Assembly (NCBI GenBank): GCA_026390775.1
Contig: JAPLFF010000004.1
Location: 1-64,000, forward strand
Direction of reading: 5' to 3'
DNA: 64,000 nucleotides
Origin: Ignavibacteriales bacterium
GTDB taxonomy: Bacteria > Bacteroidota > Ignavibacteria > Ignavibacteriales > Melioribacteraceae
In this document: piece by piece, positions 9,296 through 17,818 of the stretch
Position numbering within the stretch: the stretch's first letter is position 1
How the letters are laid out: each line of letters begins with the position of its first letter
Program-made: the position numbers and the translations under genes
Notes under the pieces: model-generated
Databases searched by the model: none
What the model was told of the DNA's origin: nothing
What the model saw: the letters and a program-made list of their open reading frames with translations, nothing else

Positions 9296-9400
9296 TTATT
9301 TAAATATGTTATCTAAAATGATAAACTTTGCTTTCCAGTAATTTTGGCAGTAAACAATCTCTTTGCCATCATTGCTTACACTAAAATCGTAATCCGGTTG
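9296..9400 (-). pseudogene. C-terminal remnant of a paralogous kinase-propeller gene
   Basis: The minus strand reads QPDYDFSVSNDGKEIVYCQN and ends KFIILDNIFK, stop at 9296-9298. The intact kinase next door ends with DSRFTLSGDGKTIIYSQFY and KFIVINNLFK, so this is the tail of a close paralogue. The rest has been replaced by IS copy 2, whose left end begins at about 9398. Two tandem kinase genes with a two-base gap therefore existed before the insertion. Confidence 0.75.
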
Positions 9401-10716
9401 TGCATATTCAAAATCTCATCCGTATAAAAACACTTAATTCACGTTAATATCTATATTTTTGCTCACCTAAAATTAATAGAAATAAACCTAACATGATCAA
9501 ATCTTTCATATTGTTTTGTCTTGGTGTCTTCAAATCAAGAACGCAACTCCAACTGGAAATCATTTTCCTTAGGAGACAACTCGAAATTCTAAATAGAAAA
9601 TCCAAGAAGATCCAGATAAGAAAGGGTGATCAGCTCTTCTTCCTATTCATTCGAAAAGTCTATAGTAAATGGCGAGATAGTCTGATCATCATAAAACCAG
9701 AAACAGTTATCAGATGGCATCGAAAAGGTTTCAACAAGTATTTGCGATGGAAAAGTAAAAATGACGCCGGAAGACCAAAAGTTCCATTAGAATAGATTGA
9801 AATCATCAAAAAGATTGCAAACGAAAATCCTATGTGGGGTGTTCCTCGAATACACGGAGAAATTCTTAAGCTCGGTTATGATATTTCTCAAGCTACTGTT
9901 TGGAGATATACTCCGAAGGATAAGTATAATAAAACTGGTCAACGCTGGAAAACATTTCTTAAAAACCATGTTTCAGAAATAATTTCCATCGACTTCTTTT
10001 GTGTTCCAACTATTAATTTTAAGTTACTACATGTATTAGTCTTTCTCTCTCATGGGAGACGAAAGATTATTCACTTTAATATTACTGCTAATCCAACTTC
10101 TCAATGGGCTACTCAGCAACTAAAGAATACTTTCTATGATTCAAAAACTCCTAAATACTTAATTCGAGATCGCGATTGTAGATTTGGTAATTTGTTTAAA
10201 CAAAGTGTTTCTAATTTTGGTATTCGAGAAATAGTAACCGCATATCGATCTCCGTGGCAGAATGGATATTGCGAAAGAGTTATTGGTAGTATTCGGAGAG
10301 AATTTCTTGATCACTTAATTGTTATGAGTGAAAGTCATTTGAGAAAACTTCTGAAAGAATATTTTCATTATTACAACAATCAACGAACGCATCTTGGGTT
10401 GAATAAAGATTCTCCGGAATCAAGACAAGCTCAAGTAATCGGTGAGATTGATAAAGTACAAGTTGCTAATGGTTTGCACAACTATTATTTCCGAAAAGCT
10501 GCGTAATTAATTCTTTAATTTTAATCTGCGTTAAAAATCTTCACTGATCGACCAAAGGTTATATCTTTTTCGACTAAAACTGTAACAAGACAATAATTTT
10601 TTGACAAATTTATGTTAGTACTTCTCGAAATTTTTCGTCCTTATCACTGACTGAAACAATCATTATCTTAATATTCAGTCAAAAATAGAGACGGATGGAA
10701 TATTGAATATGGACAA
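9398..10716 (+). mobile_element. Decayed insertion sequence, copy 2
   Basis: About 1.32 kb. The left end TGTGCATATTCAAAATCTC (from about 9399) is the reverse complement of the right-end type seen at 10704-10716 (TTGAATATGGACA) and at 23587-23600. It carries one transposase gene with an amber stop and a 200-base 3' tail shared in outline with copy 3 (GTTATATxTTTTCGACxAAA). Confidence 0.7.
9493..10506 (+). pseudogene. Integrase-core (rve/DDE) transposase with an internal amber codon
   Basis: Start ATG at 9493 (MIKSFILFCLGVFKSRTQL). The N-terminal part has the helix-rich LRRQLEILNR segment and HRKGFNKYLRWKSK; TAG at about 9793-9795 follows AGRPKVPLE, after which the same frame resumes (IEIIKKIANENPMWGVPRIHG) through the DDE core: ISIDFFCV, LIRDRDCRFG, YCERVIGSIRREFLDHL, ending YYFRKAA. 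Apart from the one nonsense codon the gene is complete, about 337 codons. It is the best-preserved copy and close to its relative at 5440. Confidence 0.78.
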
Positions 10717-11044
10717 GACTACACAGACCCCTTTTAAAAACAAAAACTTCGAAAACAGCATTCTTTTGCTATAGTCGAGGTTTTATTTTTCTATGAGGAG
10801 AGAGAGGGAATCTCCTCAGTGCTAAAAATACTGTGTTATTAGCTTAGATATACACCGATTTGAAAAGCTGTGTCCAAAAAGTGACTTAGATTTTATTTTT
10901 CCTATCTATATAATATATATCCTCATCAGTAATAGAATTACAGACAATCTTATAATATTTCTGCTTTTGACATGCGGATCAAATTTTGAATATGGAAACG
11001 TCGGCAAAGAGGTATGCAGTCCACATAATCCAAATTTCGTTTTA
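10717..11044. other. Non-coding stretch with a solitary IS end
   Basis: No gene recognised. At 10976-10996 GGATCAAATTTTGAATATGGA repeats the right-end motif of the IS family (compare 23580-23600), so a fourth, solo IS end lies here. A small hairpin GAGGAGA/TCTCCTC lies near 10795-10820 but has no T-run. Confidence 0.4.
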
Positions 11045-11374
11045 TTATACCTTGTCATTTTTTGACCTGAAAGTGTTTGTAATTTTAATCAACTCCAAGA
11101 AAAGGCAAGATGTGATCTGCGCTCTCATATATTTAGCGAAACATAAGTGTAGCCACCCTCCTAAAATCTGACCCAAAAAGAAAGCACCTACCAATATGGG
11201 GAATGTGATAAAGCGCCATCCTAATCCTGAAAAGATTCGAAGAGCTATTACTATGGGAACGGGGATATGAACTGACAGAAGCCATTGTCTAGAAAATTTT
11301 CTTGTATTTGCTCTCCAATAGCCAAAAGGTATATTTAAAATAAAAACAATGATGGTAACACTGAAGAGGTTCAT
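11045..11374 (-). CDS. Small conserved membrane protein
   Basis: A 109-residue hydrophobic protein: MNLFSVTIIVFILNIPFGYW, then RKFSRQWLLSVHIPVPIVIALRI, and FITFPILVGAFFLGQILGG, giving three membrane segments. The RANTRKFSRQW loop between helices looks conserved-type. I recall similar short 'hypothetical membrane proteins' in Bacteroidota but no function. The last 25 residues (YMRAQITSCLFLELIKITNT on) are unlike a membrane protein and lie close to the solo IS end, so the natural C-terminus may have been altered. Confidence 0.55.
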   Translation of the reverse strand: MNLFSVTIIVFILNIPFGYWRANTRKFSRQWLLSVHIPVPIVIALRIFSGLGWRFITFPILVGAFFLGQILGGWLHLCFAKYMRAQITSCLFLELIKITNTFRSKNDKV

Positions 11375-11583
11375 AATATTTACTTACATTTATAAATTAT
11401 TATTTCTTATTAAATCTTTTTGTTTTTAAGTGGCATACCGAATATCCATGTTATGTTAAAAGTGACAACCATCAGCTTTTATAAAAATTACAATGCGGAA
11501 CTTCCCAAGAAGGCACACCAAAAACTGGTAAAATTCTTTAGATAAAATTAATAACATCTGGTAATGTATCTGAATAATAAAAA

Positions 11584-13059
11584 TTAATTCTCTATTGTCT
11601 TAAACCAATCATGAACTTGAGTATAATCAATCCCTTTTTGAGTATAATGAAAGTACTCATTCGTTTTGGGTGAGTATTCATAATCTTTAGACCAAGCTTT
11701 ATGATTAATTATAACCTCATCAATAGCCGATAATATATAATTAAGTTCTTGGTTTGTCATAGTCGGATGAAGTGAAAAACGGACCCATCCCGGTTTCTCA
11801 GAGAAATCCCCTTGGTCAATTTTATCGGTAATCTTTTTTGAACGTGTTGGATCAACATGTAATAAATAATGTCCGTACGTTCCCGCGCAAGAACAACCTC
11901 CGCGCATCTGAATTCCATATCGGTCATTTAATAATTTCACCATCAAATTATAATGAACATCTTCTACATAAAAAGAAAAAATACTAAGTTGTTTTTTTTG
12001 TTCTTGATCAAGAAGATGCAGTGAAGGAATCATCTTTAATTTGTTAAATGCAATTTTGCGAAGTTCTTCTTCACGGGCTAAAATATTTTCTACTCCCATT
12101 TCTTCTTTAAGCTTTATTGCAAGCGCTGCTTTTATTGCTTGTAAAAATCCTGGAGTTCCCCCATCTTCACGCAGTTCAATGTCATCAATATATTTATGTT
12201 TACCCCATGGATTAGTCCAATCTACAGTTCCACCACCAGGATTGTCAGGCACTTTTCTATTATATAAATTAGAATCAAAGATCATAATGCCCGGAGAACC
12301 TGGTCCACCAAGAAATTTGTGAGGTGAGAAAAATATTCCATCCAATTTTTCTTCTGGATTTTTCGGATGCATATTAATATCAACATAAGGTGCAGATGCT
12401 GCAAAATCTATCAAACATATTCCGCCATGTTTATGCATAATCTTTGACATCTTATAATACTGTGTTGCTATCCCTGTAACATTAGATGCAGCCGTGAATG
12501 ATCCTATCTTAAATTTTCTATCCTTATGTAATATTAATAGAACCTCTAGAAGATCCAAATTGACTTTACCTTGCTCGTCAATACCAATGATAACGACATC
12601 GCAAATTGTCTCTAACCAAGATGTATGATTTGAATGGTGTTCCATGTGAGTAACAAATACAACTGGTTTTTCACTTGCTGGAATTGAAGTGAATTTATAA
12701 AGTTGTTCCGGATAGTGAAGGCCAAGTATTCTTTGAAACTTATTTATTGCCGATGTCATTCCATAACCAGAAAAAATTATTACATCTTTTTTATCTGCAT
12801 TTACATGTTTTTTGATTATCTGTTTTGCCTCAGAATAAGCTTTTGTCATTACTGAGCCGGTTTCACTCAATTCGGAATGTGTATTTCCAACAAATGGATA
12901 AAAATTATTGATTAGGATTTTTTCGATTGGATAATATAATCTGCCGCTTGCTACCCAATCAGCATAAACTATTTTCTTCTTCCCATAAGGAGAATTAAAT
13001 TCCTGATCAATTCCTATTATCTCATTCCTGAACTTTAAAAAATATTCTTCTAGGTTCAT
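11584..13059 (-). CDS. Class V aminotransferase, cysteine desulfurase/selenocysteine lyase-like
   Basis: 491 residues, a PLP fold-type I enzyme. Visible features: YADWVASGR near the N-terminus, HMEHHSNHTSW around 138-148, LIDFAASAPY (217-225), the PLP lysine in FFSPHKFLGGPGSPG (K248), and a C-terminal RGGCSCAGTYGHYLL carrying the cysteine that would accept sulfur. The family mobilises sulfane sulfur from cysteine, but this large subgroup (SPHKFxGG, RGGCSCAGxYGH) is not IscS or SufS and its substrate is unclear. It lies downstream of a sigma-54 activator, with a candidate -24/-12 promoter and a perfect inverted repeat in the 205-bp gap, so it may be that activator's target. Confidence 0.85.
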   Translation of the reverse strand: MNLEEYFLKFRNEIIGIDQEFNSPYGKKKIVYADWVASGRLYYPIEKILINNFYPFVGNTHSELSETGSVMTKAYSEAKQIIKKHVNADKKDVIIFSGYGMTSAINKFQRILGLHYPEQLYKFTSIPASEKPVVFVTHMEHHSNHTSWLETICDVVIIGIDEQGKVNLDLLEVLLILHKDRKFKIGSFTAASNVTGIATQYYKMSKIMHKHGGICLIDFAASAPYVDINMHPKNPEEKLDGIFFSPHKFLGGPGSPGIMIFDSNLYNRKVPDNPGGGTVDWTNPWGKHKYIDDIELREDGGTPGFLQAIKAALAIKLKEEMGVENILAREEELRKIAFNKLKMIPSLHLLDQEQKKQLSIFSFYVEDVHYNLMVKLLNDRYGIQMRGGCSCAGTYGHYLLHVDPTRSKKITDKIDQGDFSEKPGWVRFSLHPTMTNQELNYILSAIDEVIINHKAWSKDYEYSPKTNEYFHYTQKGIDYTQVHDWFKTIEN

Positions 13060-13096
13060 TTAGCACCTAATTTTTATGAATCATTATTTGACAGAA

Positions 13097-13112
13097 GACA
13101 ATCTTAGTGCCA
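13097..13112 (-). promoter_or_regulatory. Candidate sigma-54 (-24/-12) promoter
   Basis: Minus strand TGGCACTAAGATTGTC: an exact TGGCAC -24 box, five bases, then TTGT in place of TTGC at -12. It lies about 40 bp upstream of the aminotransferase start. The -12 C is missing, so the call is tentative; the adjacent sigma-54 activator and inverted repeat support it. Confidence 0.35.
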
Positions 13113-13149
13113 TAGTGAAATTTTATGAAAAAGAAGGTATTTGTGAAGC

Positions 13150-13170
13150 AATGAAACAAATTGTTTCATT
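13150..13170. promoter_or_regulatory. Perfect inverted repeat, candidate activator-binding site
   Basis: AATGAAACAA-A-TTGTTTCATT, ten-base arms around one base. It lies about 40 bp upstream of the candidate sigma-54 promoter and between the activator gene and the aminotransferase gene, as an upstream activating sequence for a Fis-type regulator would. Confidence 0.5.
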
Positions 13171-13264
13171 CAAGTATTGCTCTTTTGGATAATTCTTAAA
13201 AAAGGGGATTAATGTGGATTTTTAGATTAAAATAGTGTTCCAGTCGGTTGAAACAGTTGAACAA

Positions 13265-14602
13265 TTATTTCTTTTGGATTCCGAATTGTTTCATTTTTCG
13301 CCAAAGTGTACTTCGCCCGATATTAAGTTCTTTGGCAACCTTGGATTTGTTCCAGTTATTTCGATTGAGAGAATTGAGCAGATTTTCTTTTTTAATAAAA
13401 TCTTCCTGTGAATCGTTGGAGGCAGTAATTGATAAAGCATCATTCACAATTTGGATGATATTTGGAGGCAGTTTAGATACTTCTATCTTGCTTTTATTAT
13501 TTGTTCTTACAAAACTAAATTCAATTGCGTTTTCTAGCTCTCTTATATTACCAGGCCAGTTGTAATTTAATAATATGTCCAGAGCTTTTTCCTCGATTTC
13601 AGCAATTGGTTTTTTATAGAAAAGCGAAAATTTTATTAGAAAGTGTTTAACCAAAGGAACAATATCTTCTTTTCTTTCACGAAGAGGGGGAATTTCGATT
13701 GGAATTACATTTAATCGGTAGAAAAGATCTTCACGAAATTTTCCAGTAGACAATGCTTCTTTTATATTTACATTCGTTGCAGCAATAATCTGAACATCGG
13801 TGTGGCGGGTAATAGATTCTCCGATTCTCTCAAACGTACCTTCTTGAAGAACGCGAAGCAATTGAATCTGCATATGCGTTGACATCTCAGCTACTTCATC
13901 TAGGAATACTATTCCTTTATCAGCAAGCTCAAATCTTCCCACACGATCTTTTACTGCATCTGTGTAAGCTCCTTTTACATGGCCAAATAGTTCACTCGCT
14001 AAAAGAGTAGAAGGAAAAACCGAGCAATTTATTTTAATAAACGGAAAATCTCTTCGGCTTGAAAGTTTTTGAATAGCATTTGCAACAAGTTCTTTCCCAG
14101 TGCCTGATTCACCACGGATGAAAATGGGTGCGTCGGTTTCTGAAATCTCTGTAATTAATTGAAAAATATCTTTCATTACCTTACTGCGTCCAATCATTCC
14201 GTGGAACTTCGATTCTTTCTGAAGATCTTTTCCTAATGCTTCATATACACTTATATCTCTAAAAGATATTATGCCTCCTGAAGGTTCATTATCATTATTG
14301 TATAATACCGCTGCATTGAGTTTTATTGGTTTTGTAGTATTGTTAGATGTTTTAATCATCGTATCAAAATCATAAAGATTATTTTGAGATTTGAAGACTA
14401 ATGAAAGCGGGCAATCAATTAAACATTTTTTTGAACGGAATACATCTTTACAATATTTACCTATGATTTCATTGGGGGTATAACCTGTAATACGTTCAGC
14501 AGCTTTGTTAAAGAAGTTGACTTTAAAATCTTTATCAACTGTAAATACTCCTTCGGCAATTGAATCTAAAATATGATCTTTTAAGTTATCGCTAATTGGC
14601 AT
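13265..14602 (-). CDS. Sigma-54-dependent transcriptional activator with Cys-containing PAS domain
   Basis: 445 residues. The PAS domain (about 8-125) carries three cysteines, C51, C60 and C64, in KYCKDVF and CLIDCP. The AAA+ domain has Walker A GESGTGKE (164-171), a GAYTDA loop (211-216) in place of GAFTGA, Walker B IVFLDE, and ends in a Fis-type helix-turn-helix (WNKSKVAKELNIGRSTLWRK). The cysteines sit in the cofactor-pocket region and are conserved in the second activator at 25795, which suggests metal, Fe-S or thiol sensing; that is inference. It lies between the tetrathionate-reductase-type operon and the aminotransferase gene. Confidence 0.9.
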   Translation of the reverse strand: MPISDNLKDHILDSIAEGVFTVDKDFKVNFFNKAAERITGYTPNEIIGKYCKDVFRSKKCLIDCPLSLVFKSQNNLYDFDTMIKTSNNTTKPIKLNAAVLYNNDNEPSGGIISFRDISVYEALGKDLQKESKFHGMIGRSKVMKDIFQLITEISETDAPIFIRGESGTGKELVANAIQKLSSRRDFPFIKINCSVFPSTLLASELFGHVKGAYTDAVKDRVGRFELADKGIVFLDEVAEMSTHMQIQLLRVLQEGTFERIGESITRHTDVQIIAATNVNIKEALSTGKFREDLFYRLNVIPIEIPPLRERKEDIVPLVKHFLIKFSLFYKKPIAEIEEKALDILLNYNWPGNIRELENAIEFSFVRTNNKSKIEVSKLPPNIIQIVNDALSITASNDSQEDFIKKENLLNSLNRNNWNKSKVAKELNIGRSTLWRKMKQFGIQKK

Positions 14603-14760
14603 TTTTGAACATTTCTTTTATTAGTAAAAATACCAAAAAATATTTAGCTGCTCTAACAGAAATATTTAGCATTACGTTAAATGAACCTAGTCATTCAAGA
14701 GCAAGTAATTCTAATTTCAACAAAAGAATTAACGAAAGCGAGCAATCAACTCTGTTTATT

Positions 14761-15393
14761 TTATCCATTCTTGGATAGAACAACAAGGTGACTCTTTGAC
14801 GGTCGATTTTTTGTTTCGGTAATAATTTTAAGTCCGGCTTTATTTGCCAAATCATAAATGCCACCCTTCGCAACATAGCTTTTATAATTTTTATAATGAT
14901 CCGATCCAGCAGTAAACTCAATTACTTCATTCAGCATACTCCAAAAGCCGCTTGGTTTCGGAACAAGATAATCACCAAGAATAATTTTATTGGCAACTTG
15001 AGCTATTTCATTTAGGAGATTCATTCTATCGTTTTCACCAACTTCGTGAATAACGTAAGTTATAACCGCATAATCAAAATGTTCTTTCCCTATCAAGATT
15101 ATCTCATTAACGCTCTTATGCTGAAACGAAATTTTGTTATTTTGATGTTTTGCTAAAGTATAATTAGCTCTTTCAATATTTCGTTTTGATAAATCAATTC
15201 CTAAAACCGATTTACATTTATCTGAGATTAAAAAAGCGAAACGTCCTGTTCCGCAGCCGACATCAATAATCGTCGAGTTCGGTTCTATGAGGTTTTTAAT
15301 CTGCCCGAATAACATATCCTGATTCGGCGCAATAAATTTATCGTAGAACCATCCGTCGTACCAATGATCTTTGTTAATGTTTTCCATTTTCAC
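14761..15393 (-). CDS. Class I SAM-dependent methyltransferase
   Basis: 210 residues with the SAM motif I (IIDVGCGTGRFAF), acidic motif II in VLGIDLSKRNIERA and a motif-IV-like YAVITYVIHEV. The substrate is not predictable. It follows the YeeE-rhodanese gene by 11 bases, so it belongs to the sulfur-compound operon. Methylation of a thiol or sulfide is a reasonable guess from context only. Confidence 0.8.
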   Translation of the reverse strand: MKMENINKDHWYDGWFYDKFIAPNQDMLFGQIKNLIEPNSTIIDVGCGTGRFAFLISDKCKSVLGIDLSKRNIERANYTLAKHQNNKISFQHKSVNEIILIGKEHFDYAVITYVIHEVGENDRMNLLNEIAQVANKIILGDYLVPKPSGFWSMLNEVIEFTAGSDHYKNYKSYVAKGGIYDLANKAGLKIITETKNRPSKSHLVVLSKNG

Positions 15394-15404
15394 ACTAATG
15401 ATTA

Positions 15405-16601
15405 CTAACAGCCGCCAACAACACGTTTTGTTTGTTTATTTCCCATAGAACCTTGTTTTAATTTATTCTCTTTGATCAGTATAGGTAATACTTGCCTTGC
15501 CTTTGTTCTAAATCTATAAGTATCAGCATCATGTTGATTGGTGGTCTGTCCTGGCATTTGAAAATTTAGAATTTCTGTCTGGAATTGTTTAAATCCACCT
15601 TGAAGGAGATAGATTTCAGTGTATCCTAATTCGTTGGCAAGAACAGCAGCTTTCTTTGCGGTAATCTCATCGTTTGCTAAGAACACATTTATTTTACGTC
15701 GGACGGTTAATAATTTATGGGCATCCTTTTCAAAAAGATTTTCAATATTGACGCGAGTGGATTTAGGTAAACTCAAAGCATCAAATTCCTTTTGGGAACG
15801 TAGATCTATTAGTTGAAGATTTGGATCATCGTCTATTAATCTAAAAGCTAATTCATCGCTGTCCATTGTGTTTACCGTATAAGATGTTACATATTCTAAA
15901 TTATTAACCTCTTTCAGCATCATCTCTTTTCTATCCGGAAGAGCAAAAGCAGAGAGAGCCAAAATCAACGCTATTGCGGTTAAACTATAATAAAGCGGTT
16001 TAGAACTGAACTCCGGATTCGATTTTCTATTCACCTTATTTTCTATTAAGGATGTTACCCAAAAAGCCCCAACGGCGACAACAGTAAGAAGAAATGCAAA
16101 AAGAGATTGAGACATTCCAAGTGTTTCAAACATTCTTGGACTTCCCCAATTAGCTGATTTATATAATCCTTCGAATAACGGATAACCTTCAGCAAAAACA
16201 AAAACACCAATGAATGAACCGCCAACAAAAATCATTGCATCAATTTTCCCAATAGCCGCTGCACAAACACTTGTACCCGGGCAAAAACCGCCAACGACAA
16301 ATCCAAGTCCCATAATTAACCCGCCGACAATAGCAGACCATAGGAAAGTTGGATTAACATAAACAAGACTAATATCTATTAAACCCCAATGGTTAAAAGC
16401 TATCACACCAATCATAGCTACAACGCCGGCTGTAAAGAAAACTCGTAATACTGTAAAGTCGTATCCATAAAATAAACCGACAAGTTTTTTAGATGTAGAA
16501 AACCCGGCTTGTTCAAGAACAAAGCCGAAAGCAACTCCAATAAAGAGAGCTACAATAAAATTGAGTTCGTTTCCAATAACTTCGGGTACTAACGGTGCCA
16601 T
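15405..16601 (-). CDS. YeeE/YedE (TsuA-like) transporter fused to a rhodanese domain lacking the active cysteine
   Basis: 398 residues. The N-terminal half is a multi-helix YeeE/YedE membrane domain with the characteristic GGFCPGTSVCAAAIGKIDA loop, the family used for thiosulfate uptake by TsuA and relatives. Residues about 245-350 form a rhodanese fold (LQLIDLRSQKEFDALSLPKS, then YLLQGGFKQF), but the position of the catalytic cysteine loop reads VFLANDEITAKK, with no cysteine. The protein ends in VVGGC. The dead rhodanese could bind a sulfur carrier instead of catalysing transfer. It forms a pair with the shorter YeeE/YedE protein 18 bases upstream. Confidence 0.85.
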   Translation of the reverse strand: MAPLVPEVIGNELNFIVALFIGVAFGFVLEQAGFSTSKKLVGLFYGYDFTVLRVFFTAGVVAMIGVIAFNHWGLIDISLVYVNPTFLWSAIVGGLIMGLGFVVGGFCPGTSVCAAAIGKIDAMIFVGGSFIGVFVFAEGYPLFEGLYKSANWGSPRMFETLGMSQSLFAFLLTVVAVGAFWVTSLIENKVNRKSNPEFSSKPLYYSLTAIALILALSAFALPDRKEMMLKEVNNLEYVTSYTVNTMDSDELAFRLIDDDPNLQLIDLRSQKEFDALSLPKSTRVNIENLFEKDAHKLLTVRRKINVFLANDEITAKKAAVLANELGYTEIYLLQGGFKQFQTEILNFQMPGQTTNQHDADTYRFRTKARQVLPILIKENKLKQGSMGNKQTKRVVGGC

Positions 16602-16619
16602 AATTAATCTCTCCTTACT

Positions 16620-17135
16620 TTATATCCAAAGTTTTCTGAAAAAATAAGCGAAAGCATAAGCCCCGCCAAAAATTGCGATCATAGTTATTATTCCGCCTGT
16701 AGAGAGAACTGCCATGCCGCTCAAAGCAGCGCCGCTTGTACATCCTCTCCCAAGTTGTGCACCAAATCCAAACAGAGCACCACCGACTAAAGCCCCGATT
16801 ATTCTAATTCTAGTTGTAGACTTGGAAGAATGTTCAAGTTGAAATTTGAGGCGGTTAGAAATTAATCCGGATATAAACGCTCCGATTACAACACCTATTA
16901 TTTCAAATACGAGCCAATTTTGTAATGGATTACCGGGATGTTCTTCACTGTATTCTTTGTAGAACTTTGTATTTGAGGTATGAGTTGGATCGACAGTTTC
17001 TACAGAAGCAACAACAACACTTTTAACCGCACCGCTTGCACCTAATCCTCTTCCTGTGATATAAATTGTTATCAATAAAACTAAACCGAGTAGAACTCCG
17101 GCTAGATAAGGGTTCATATATTTTGTTTCATTCAT
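16620..17135 (-). CDS. YeeE/YedE family transporter, short form
   Basis: 171 residues, about four to five helices, with the family loop LGRGCTSGAALSGMAVLSTGG near residue 130. In split YeeE/YedE systems two half-size proteins replace a single full transporter; here the partner is the fused protein immediately downstream. The cysteine in GCTSG is the type that contacts thiosulfate-like substrates in TsuA. Probable role: moving thiosulfate or a related sulfur species across the inner membrane. Confidence 0.85.
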   Translation of the reverse strand: MNETKYMNPYLAGVLLGLVLLITIYITGRGLGASGAVKSVVVASVETVDPTHTSNTKFYKEYSEEHPGNPLQNWLVFEIIGVVIGAFISGLISNRLKFQLEHSSKSTTRIRIIGALVGGALFGFGAQLGRGCTSGAALSGMAVLSTGGIITMIAIFGGAYAFAYFFRKLWI

Positions 17136-17149
17136 GTGCTACCTCAACT

Positions 17150-17818
17150 TCATTTTTTTTCATTTATAGTTATTGATTGTTCCGTAGTATTGTGCCCGTG
17201 ACCGTCTTTTTCTAATTCTTCATAACCGGTTATCATCGCTTTTAGATTTGATGTAATTGTAGCACCGGTTGTAATTAAGTAAAGATGGACAATAACAAAC
17301 GCCATCAAAAGAAATGCACCTGCTGTATGGAAGAGCGCTATAACATTTATTGAATCAATATTCAATCCTTCGATTGTTGCTTTCTGCGGATACCGATAAA
17401 ACATATATAACAATCCAGAAATAACCATTGTCGGAATTACCATTATTTTTAAACCCAAGTAAGTAAGTTTTTGAAGCGGATTCAATTTGCTCAATACAGT
17501 CTTCTTTGTCGGATGGGGGGCATTCTTAAAAATTCCAAAAAGATAATAATCAATCTGTGCTTTTAAATTCTTTGAGGTCGGAAGATATTGTTTCCATTCA
17601 CCTGTTGAAAAATGCCAAAAAATTGCGAACACAATCAAAACGATAAATGAATATGCCGCAATGTTATGATACCTAACTGCATTTTGATATCCGAAGAAGT
17701 TTATTGAACCGTGAATTTCGAATCCGGTTGCAGCTAAAAAGAAGATTAGAATTGCCTGCATCCAATGCCAGAACCGTTCAAATGATCTATAGATATACAC
17801 TCTCTGTTTCATTATCAT
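17150..17818 (-). CDS. Di-heme cytochrome b (Ni/Fe-hydrogenase/thiosulfate-reductase type)
   Basis: 222 residues with four main transmembrane helices and histidines placed for b hemes: FERFWHWMQA (helix 1), YHNIAAYSF (helix 2), FHTAGAFLLMAFVIVHLYL (last helix). This is the membrane quinol-oxidising module that passes electrons to periplasmic reductases. Its start overlaps the end of the octaheme cytochrome gene by four bases, so the two are translationally coupled and likely form one complex: quinol to b hemes to octaheme protein. Confidence 0.85.
   Translation of the reverse strand: MIMKQRVYIYRSFERFWHWMQAILIFFLAATGFEIHGSINFFGYQNAVRYHNIAAYSFIVLIVFAIFWHFSTGEWKQYLPTSKNLKAQIDYYLFGIFKNAPHPTKKTVLSKLNPLQKLTYLGLKIMVIPTMVISGLLYMFYRYPQKATIEGLNIDSINVIALFHTAGAFLLMAFVIVHLYLITTGATITSNLKAMITGYEELEKDGHGHNTTEQSITINEKK

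Noticed and set aside
10795-10820. Terminator hairpin GAGGAGA/TCTCCTC
   Set aside because: No T-run follows and no gene ends nearby on either strand.
12041-12322. Open frame on the plus strand inside the aminotransferase gene, and similar overlapping frames throughout
   Set aside because: They overlap well-supported genes, show no family motifs, and have composition of antisense shadows.
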